Shown one piece after another: positions 15,097 to 19,600 of a stretch of 19,600 nt of DNA; position 1 is the first letter of the stretch, and each line of letters begins with the position of its first letter. A program made the translations under genes and the position numbers. The DNA is from JBBCJM01 sp037190175 (GTDB lineage Bacteria; Pseudomonadota; Alphaproteobacteria; Rhodobacterales; Rhodobacteraceae). Location: the NCBI GenBank assembly GCA_037190175.1, contig JBBCJM010000210.1:1-19600 (forward strand), in the 5' to 3' direction. The notes under the pieces are model-generated. The model was given only the letters and a program-made list of their open reading frames with translations, did no database searches and was not told where the DNA came from.

Positions 15097-15156
15097 CTCT
15101 TCCGCCCTTTCGGGTGTCATCGGTGGGCGGCGATGACGCCCGAGGGGGCGGAAGAG
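15097..15156. repeat. 26-bp imperfect inverted repeat between metG and the TAXI operon
   Basis: Arms 15097-15122 and 15131-15156 match at 23 of 26 positions around an 8-base loop. The three differences (15108, 15109, 15115) become G-U wobbles if the plus strand is transcribed, but C-A mismatches in the minus strand. It starts three bases after the metG stop codon, so it may act as the metG transcription terminator, although no T-tract follows. The strand bias of the pairing is odd for a metG terminator. Confidence 0.7.
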
Positions 15157-15159
15157 CGC

Positions 15160-16878
15160 CTAGCCCCGCACCCCGGCGAACCGCGCCTGCCAGTCGGCGC
15201 GTTCCTCGTCGGTGATCTTGCGGAACAGGTTCTCGGGCACCGCGAAGCCGTGGCCGGGGGGCAAGAGGGTCAGCGCCTGCCGGATGTCGGCGGGCCAGGA
15301 CCAGTCCTCGCTGTTGAGCGCCGCCATCATCGCGGCGGCGGCGTCGGGGATGAAGGGGGCCGAGAGCACGGCATAGAGCCGGATCAGGTTCATCCCCAGC
15401 CGCACCTGGGCCGCGGCCTGCGCAGGGTCGGTCTTGACCACCGACCAGGGCGCGGCGGCCTGCAGGTATTCGTTGCCCGCGACCCAGATCGCGCGCAGCT
15501 CCTGCGCCGAGCGGCGGACCTCCATCGCCTCCATCGCCGCCTGATAGGCCTCCAGCCGGCGCCCGAGTTCCTCGGCCAGCGCCGCCTCGCGCTCGCCCCA
15601 TTCCCCGCCCTCGGGCAGCGCCTCGCCGAATTTCGACCGCGCGAACTTGGTGACGCGCGAGACGAGGTTGCCCAGCACGTCGGCCAGATCCTTGTTCACG
15701 CTGGCTTGGAAGTTCTCCCATCCGAACTCGCTGTCGGCGGATTCGGGCGCGTGGGACAGGAGCCACCAGCGCCAGTAATCCGCCGGCAGGATCGACAGCG
15801 CCTGGTCCATGAACACGCCCCGGCCCTGTGAGGTGGAGAACTGGCCGCCGTCATAATTCAGGTAGTTGAAGGACTTGATGTAGTCCACCAGCTTCCACGG
15901 CTCGCCCGAGCCCATGATGGTCACGGGGAAGGACAGCGTGTGGAAGGGCACGTTGTCCTTGCCCATGAACTGCACATAGCGCACGTCATGCGCGCCCTTG
16001 TCGGTGCGCCACCAACGTTCCCAGGCGCTGGCGGGCAGGCCCTGCGCATCGGCCCATTCCGCGGCGCAGGCGATGTATTCGATGGGCGCGTCGAACCAGA
16101 CGTAGAAGACCTTGCCCTCCATCCCCGGCCAGGGCTGGTCGCCCTTCATCACCGGCACGCCCCAGTACAGATCCCGGGTGATGCCGCGGTCGCGCAGCCC
16201 CTCGCCGTCGTCCAGCCATTTCAAGGCGATCGAGGTGGTCAGCACCGGCCAGTCGGCCCGCGTGGTGATCCAGTCCCGCAGCCGGTCGCGCATCGCCCGC
16301 TGGCGCAGGTAGAGGTGCTTGGTCTCCCTCAGCTCCAGTTCGGTGGAGCCCGAGATCGCCGAGCGGGGGTTGATCAGGTCCACCGGGTCCAGCTGCTTGG
16401 TGCAGTTCTCGCACTGGTCGCCGCGGGCCTTGTCATAGCCGCAGTTGGGACAGGTGCCCTCGATATAGCGGTCGGGCAGGAAGCGGTTGTCGGCCACCGA
16501 GAAGACCTGCTTCTCGACCACCTCCTCGATCAGCCCGTTCTCGTCCAGCTTGCCGGCGAAATGCTGGGTCAGGCGGTGGTTCTGCGGGCTGGAAGAGCGG
16601 CCGTAGTGGTCGAAGGACAGCCGGAACCCGGCCGCCAGTTCCGCCTGCACCGCGTGCATCTCGGCGCAATAGACCTCGACCGGCTTGCCGGCCTTGGCGG
16701 CGGCAAGCTCGGTGGGCGTGCCGTGCTCGTCGGTGGCGCAGAGGAACAGCACCTCGTGCCCCCGCGCGCGCATGTAGCGGGCATAGAGGTCGGCGGGCAG
16801 CTGGCTGCCCACCAGGTTGCCCAGATGCTTGATCCCGTTGATATAGGGGATCGCCGAGGTGATGAGGATGCGCGCCAT
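15160..16878 (-). CDS. metG: Methionyl-tRNA synthetase
   Basis: A 572-residue class I synthetase that charges tRNA-Met with methionine in the cytoplasm. The HIGH-equivalent is HLGN at 18-21. The connective-peptide zinc knuckle has Cys143, Cys146, Cys156 and Cys159. The KMSKS-position loop reads STSQGRG (348-354), so the usual second lysine is replaced. The anticodon-binding helical domain follows to the end, and there is no C-terminal OB-fold dimerisation domain, unlike E. coli MetG. Start at 16878 follows AAGGGG with 6-base spacing. It is a single housekeeping gene downstream of an SDR gene, with hairpins on both sides. Confidence 0.96.
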   Translation of the reverse strand: MARILITSAIPYINGIKHLGNLVGSQLPADLYARYMRARGHEVLFLCATDEHGTPTELAAAKAGKPVEVYCAEMHAVQAELAAGFRLSFDHYGRSSSPQNHRLTQHFAGKLDENGLIEEVVEKQVFSVADNRFLPDRYIEGTCPNCGYDKARGDQCENCTKQLDPVDLINPRSAISGSTELELRETKHLYLRQRAMRDRLRDWITTRADWPVLTTSIALKWLDDGEGLRDRGITRDLYWGVPVMKGDQPWPGMEGKVFYVWFDAPIEYIACAAEWADAQGLPASAWERWWRTDKGAHDVRYVQFMGKDNVPFHTLSFPVTIMGSGEPWKLVDYIKSFNYLNYDGGQFSTSQGRGVFMDQALSILPADYWRWWLLSHAPESADSEFGWENFQASVNKDLADVLGNLVSRVTKFARSKFGEALPEGGEWGEREAALAEELGRRLEAYQAAMEAMEVRRSAQELRAIWVAGNEYLQAAAPWSVVKTDPAQAAAQVRLGMNLIRLYAVLSAPFIPDAAAAMMAALNSEDWSWPADIRQALTLLPPGHGFAVPENLFRKITDEERADWQARFAGVRG

Positions 16879-16972
16879 CTGTGGCCCCTTGCCATGATGC
16901 GCGCCTTCTAGCGCGCGCCGGGGGCAAGGGCCAGAGGGCCATGCGGGCGGGGGTGGCGGGGTGAACCCCGCC
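16879..16972. other. 94-bp gap upstream of metG
   Basis: It holds the SDR hairpin at 16955-16972, a GCGCGC inverted pair (16899-16904 and 16911-16916) and the metG ribosome site. On the minus strand TTGCCC occurs, but no -10 box at proper spacing was found, so the metG promoter is not located. Confidence 0.4.
16955..16972 (-). terminator. Hairpin immediately after the SDR stop codon
   Basis: GGCGGGG (16955-16961) and CCCCGCC (16966-16972) make a perfect 7-bp stem with a 4-base loop, directly adjoining the SDR TAG at 16973-16975. No T-tract follows on the minus strand. It probably ends or attenuates the SDR transcript before metG. Confidence 0.45.
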
Positions 16973-17722
16973 CTACGGCGCGGTATAGCCGCCGTCCACG
17001 AGGTGATAGCTGCCGGTGATGAACGACGCGCGGTCCGACAGCAGGAACAGCGTCAGCGCCGCCACCTCTTCCGACCGGCCCATGCGGCCCACCGGGTGCT
17101 TGGCGGCGATCCAGGCCCGCGTCTCGGCGTCGAAGTCCGACAGGAGCGGCGTGTCGATGAAGCCGGGGCCCACCGCGTTCACCCGGATGCCCTGCTGGGC
17201 ATATTCCATCGCCGCCGTCTTCGTCAGCCCCAGCACCGCGTGCTTGGCCGCCACATAGGCCGGGGCATTGGCAAAGCCCACCGAGCCCAGGATCGAGGCC
17301 ATGTTGACGATGGCCCCGCCGCCCGAGGCCAGCATCGCCGGGATGCCGAAGCGCAGCCCGTAGAAGACCGCGTTCAGGTTGACGTCGATCACCTGTTTCC
17401 ACCCGTCCAGCGGGTATTCGCCGGTGGGGGCCTGCGGCCCGCCGATCCCGGCGTTGTTGACCAGCAGGTGCAGGCCCCCCTGCCCCACCGCCTGATCCAC
17501 CAGCGCCTGCACCACCGCGGGGTCGGCCACGTCGCCCGCGCCGGCCACCGCCTTGCCGCCCGCGGCCGCGATGCGGTCGGCCACCCCTTGCGCCGCCTCG
17601 ATCTTCAGGTCGGCCGCCACCACCGTGGCTCCGGCCCCGGCCAGTTCCAGCGCGATCGCCTCGCCGATGCCCGAGCCCGCGCCGGTCACCAGCGCCACCT
17701 TGCCGTCGAACCGGATGTCCAT
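16973..17722 (-). CDS. SDR family NAD(P)-dependent oxidoreductase
   Basis: A 249-residue classical short-chain dehydrogenase. The cofactor loop is TGAGSGIG (13-20), with Asp38 at the end of strand two favouring NAD. NNAG lies at 89-92 and the catalytic residues are Asn116, Ser143, Tyr156 and Lys160 (YVAAK). The C-terminal strand SYHLVDGGYTAP is normal. The length is standard and the protein looks intact. Substrate is unknown: this group includes 3-oxoacyl-ACP reductase-like, sugar and hydroxyacyl dehydrogenases. A strong AGGAGG lies six bases before the ATG. It follows the MFS gene by 65 bp on the same strand, so it may belong to that transcript. Confidence 0.93.
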   Translation of the reverse strand: MDIRFDGKVALVTGAGSGIGEAIALELAGAGATVVAADLKIEAAQGVADRIAAAGGKAVAGAGDVADPAVVQALVDQAVGQGGLHLLVNNAGIGGPQAPTGEYPLDGWKQVIDVNLNAVFYGLRFGIPAMLASGGGAIVNMASILGSVGFANAPAYVAAKHAVLGLTKTAAMEYAQQGIRVNAVGPGFIDTPLLSDFDAETRAWIAAKHPVGRMGRSEEVAALTLFLLSDRASFITGSYHLVDGGYTAP

Positions 17723-17731
17723 GCCCTGCCT

Positions 17732-17745
17732 CCTGACCTGTCAGG
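17732..17745 (-). promoter_or_regulatory. Short inverted repeat touching the SDR ribosome site
   Basis: CCTGA and TCAGG arms with a 4-base loop lie in the MFS-SDR gap. On the transcript the 3' arm overlaps the AGGAGG ribosome site of the SDR gene, so it could modestly hide it or be a small operator. The signal is weak because the stem is only five base pairs. Confidence 0.25.
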
Positions 17746-17787
17746 CTGGCAGATGGGGGTGCGCGCCCGGCTTTGCCATGACCTGCG

Positions 17788-19035
17788 TCAATCGTCCCCG
17801 CGCTCGCGCCGCCTTCCCAAGAGCCGGCCGATCAGGAAGGAGGTGCGCGGCTCGTAGGTATAGGCCGTCCGCCCCGGCCTCGGCGAGGGGCGCACGCGCG
17901 TCCGCGCGATGCCGAAGGCGATCAGCGCCACATGCGAAAGCCCGATCATCAGGAACATGGCCGAGGGGCCGAAGTGCTCGATCACCACCGAGGCGCCCCA
18001 GGGCGCGGCGATCGCCCCCACGGCGTAAAGGAACATGTGCGCGGCCGACAGCTCCACCCGCTCGTGGCTTTCGGCGAAGTCGTGCGCGTGCGCGGTCGAG
18101 ACCGAATAGACCGGCAGCGTGGTGAAGCCGAAGGCGGTGGCGGTGGCCATGATCGCCAGATCCCCCATGCCGGACAGGAACACCGTGGCGGTGCAGGCGG
18201 CGATGGCGCCGACGGAAAGCCAGATCATCACCGCCCGGCGGTCATAGCGGTCGGCCAGCCAGCCCACCGGCACCTGCGCAAAGGCGCCGCCCAGCACATA
18301 GGCGGCCAGGAACAGCGCGATCTGGTCGGCGGCCAGCCCCACCTCGATCCCGTAGACCGGCCCCACCATGCGGAACGAGGCCCCGGTGATGCCCGAGACC
18401 ACCACCCCGGCCGCGGCGAGCGGCGAGCGGTCCCAGGCCAGCCGCGGGCGCAGGCGCGGGGCGGCGGGGGTATGCGGCGCCTCGGCCCGAGTCAGCGTCA
18501 GCGGAAAGATCGCGGCGCAGCAGAGCAGCGCGAGCAGGTTGTAGGAGACATAGGACGCCGGCTCCAGGATCCCGATCATCAGCTGCGCGCCCAGCGAGCC
18601 CACGATGTCCACCACCCGGTAGACCCCCATGGCCCGGCCGCGGGTGGCGTTGGTGACCTTGGACTGCATCCAGGCCTCGATGATCGTGTAGCAGCCCGCC
18701 ACGCAGAGGCCCGAGGCCATGCGCATCACCGCCCAGGCGAAGGCGTCGACCCAGAGCATGTGGGCGAGGATCCCGATGGTGCCGGCGGCGGTGAAGGCGG
18801 CGAAGGCGCGCGAATGGCCGACCTGCCCCATCAGCCGCGGCGCCCACCAGCACCCCACGAAGAAGCCCAGGAAATGCGCCGACCCCAGCAGGCCGATCTC
18901 GGCGGTGGAAAACCCCAGCGCCACGCCCGAGACCGCATCCAGCACCGCCACCCCGCCGGATCCGAGCTGGAGCAGCACGACCGACAGGAAGAGGGCGGTG
19001 AAGGAGATCAGCAGGCGCATGGCAGGCCGCACCAT
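17788..19035 (-). CDS. MFS transporter, YcaD-like
   Basis: A 415-residue major facilitator with about 12 hydrophobic segments, beginning LLISFTALFLSVVLLQLGSGG. The layout resembles the YcaD subfamily: GLLGSAHFLGFFVGCWWAPRL after TM2, IEAWMQSKVTNATRGRAMGVYR near 119-140, and the motif A-like loop GWLADRYDRR (258-267) in the middle. The C-terminal tail is short, basic and cytoplasmic. Substrate is unknown; YcaD itself is poorly characterised. The ATG at 19035 has a weak GGGA site, and ATG 19020 is an equally possible start that would drop five residues. It is divergent from the gene at 19135 and probably leads a transcript that continues into the SDR gene. Confidence 0.9.
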   Translation of the reverse strand: MVRPAMRLLISFTALFLSVVLLQLGSGGVAVLDAVSGVALGFSTAEIGLLGSAHFLGFFVGCWWAPRLMGQVGHSRAFAAFTAAGTIGILAHMLWVDAFAWAVMRMASGLCVAGCYTIIEAWMQSKVTNATRGRAMGVYRVVDIVGSLGAQLMIGILEPASYVSYNLLALLCCAAIFPLTLTRAEAPHTPAAPRLRPRLAWDRSPLAAAGVVVSGITGASFRMVGPVYGIEVGLAADQIALFLAAYVLGGAFAQVPVGWLADRYDRRAVMIWLSVGAIAACTATVFLSGMGDLAIMATATAFGFTTLPVYSVSTAHAHDFAESHERVELSAAHMFLYAVGAIAAPWGASVVIEHFGPSAMFLMIGLSHVALIAFGIARTRVRPSPRPGRTAYTYEPRTSFLIGRLLGRRRERGDD

Positions 19036-19134
19036 GCGCGCGATTTCCCGCCGCCGTCCAGTGGGCTTGACCGCCGCGCTTGTGACAGGGCGGCCGAGCC
19101 GCTAGGCAGGGGGCGAGGCACGGGAGACGGCGGG
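19036..19134. promoter_or_regulatory. Divergent intergenic region
   Basis: These 99 bp separate the divergent MFS gene and the partial gene at the right edge, so promoters for both should lie here. On the plus strand TTGTGA (19080-19085) has a -35 look, but the matching -10 position reads TAGGCA, a poor match. GGGAG at 19122-19126 is the ribosome site of the rightward gene. Confidence 0.35.
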
Positions 19135-19600
19135 ATGGCGCAGGCAGGAGGGGCGGCATGGCGGGCGGCGGCGACGGGCGTCATGCTGGCGGCGGCGGGC
19201 GCGGGGCTGGGGCTCCTGCGCGGGGCCGAGATGGGGCCGGCGCCGGCCATGGGCCAGGCGGTGGACCCCGGCGCCGCGCCGACGCGGGAGACGGTGATGG
19301 CCGGGCTTGAGGCGCGGCTGGCCGCCGCCACCGCCGCGCTGGCGGGCGCGGCGCCCGAGGCCCGCGCCGCGCTGGTGGCCGAGATCGCCGCGCTGCGCGC
19401 CGAACTCGCCGACCCCGCCGCGGCTCTGGCGGCCGCCACCGACCGCGCCGGGCGGCTGGGCGCTTTGGCCGACCTGTCCGCCGGCACCACGCTGGCCGGG
19501 CCCGTGGGTGCCGCCCGCGGCGCGCTGGCCTCGGGCGATCTGGCGGCCGCCGAGCGGGCGCTGGCCGAGGCGCGGGTGCTGGCCGAGGCCGAGGTGGCCC
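19135..19600 (+). CDS. Ala-rich membrane-anchored helical protein, 5' part only
   Basis: An open frame starts at ATG 19135 with GGGAG eight bases upstream and stays open to the window end (155 codons seen). I do not recognise the family. Residues 10-30 are hydrophobic (GVMLAAAGAGLGLLRG) and may anchor the protein or act as a signal. After that comes an Ala/Leu/Glu/Arg-rich stretch predicted to be helical, with repeated patterns such as ALVAEIAALRAELADPAAAL and GDLAAAERALAEARVLAEA, which resembles TPR or coiled-coil sequence. Third codon positions are nearly all G or C, as in real genes here, supporting this strand over the opposite open frame. The C-terminal domain that would define function is outside the window. 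Confidence 0.65.
   Translation, partial: MAQAGGAAWRAAATGVMLAAAGAGLGLLRGAEMGPAPAMGQAVDPGAAPTRETVMAGLEARLAAATAALAGAAPEARAALVAEIAALRAELADPAAALAAATDRAGRLGALADLSAGTTLAGPVGAARGALASGDLAAAERALAEARVLAEAEVA

Overview
The window is a very GC-rich, gene-dense piece of an alphaproteobacterial chromosome, most likely from the Rhodobacteraceae (Rhodobacter/Paracoccus-like). This rests on the G/C-ending codon use, the protein flavours (572-residue MetG, TAXI-type TRAP system with a DUF1850 protein, YbjN-ProC block) and tightly packed operons. No rRNA, tRNA, IS element, prophage or CRISPR array was seen. No gene-free stretch reaches 300 bp. The first 36 bases are pure C and look like a contig-end artefact.

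Left block, plus strand (65-5143): a fatty-acid beta-oxidation cluster. It holds a glutathione S-transferase-like protein, a thiolase (FadA type), a small uncharacterised protein, a cupin and the multifunctional hydratase/3-hydroxyacyl-CoA dehydrogenase (FadB type). The two enzymes flank the two small genes, and the cupin overlaps the fadB start.

Middle block 1, minus strand (8449 down to 5149): ybjN-like, proC, csaA, a D-2-hydroxyacid dehydrogenase and a small sulfotransferase. Genes overlap by four bases (ATGA, TTGA) or lie less than 30 bp apart, so this is almost certainly one transcript. The dehydrogenase uses a TTG start.

Middle block 2, minus strand (11454 down to 8597): a DUF2892 membrane protein, an ETHE1/Blh-type metallo-beta-lactamase-fold persulfide dioxygenase and a SulP/STAS anion transporter. 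This looks like a sulfide/persulfide detoxification unit: sulfane sulfur is oxidised to sulfite and an anion carrier moves the product. A GC-rich 30-bp palindrome lies between the first two genes.

Middle block 3, minus strand (15021 down to 11494): a TAXI-type TRAP solute-binding protein, the fused 4TM/12TM permease (TTG start) and a DUF1850 protein. A perfect 12-bp-stem hairpin sits between binding protein and permease, where one expects differential mRNA stability. The leader upstream carries a 9-bp inverted repeat and a large 26-bp imperfect inverted repeat next to the end of metG.

Right block, minus strand (19035 down to 15160): a YcaD-like MFS transporter, a classical SDR oxidoreductase and methionyl-tRNA synthetase. 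Diverging from the MFS gene is the 5' part of an Ala-rich, membrane-anchored helical protein that runs off the window end.

No wholly new multi-gene system is evident. The best leads are the structured RNA/DNA elements around the TAXI operon, the intercistronic palindrome in the sulfur operon, and the uncharacterised genes inside otherwise recognisable operons.
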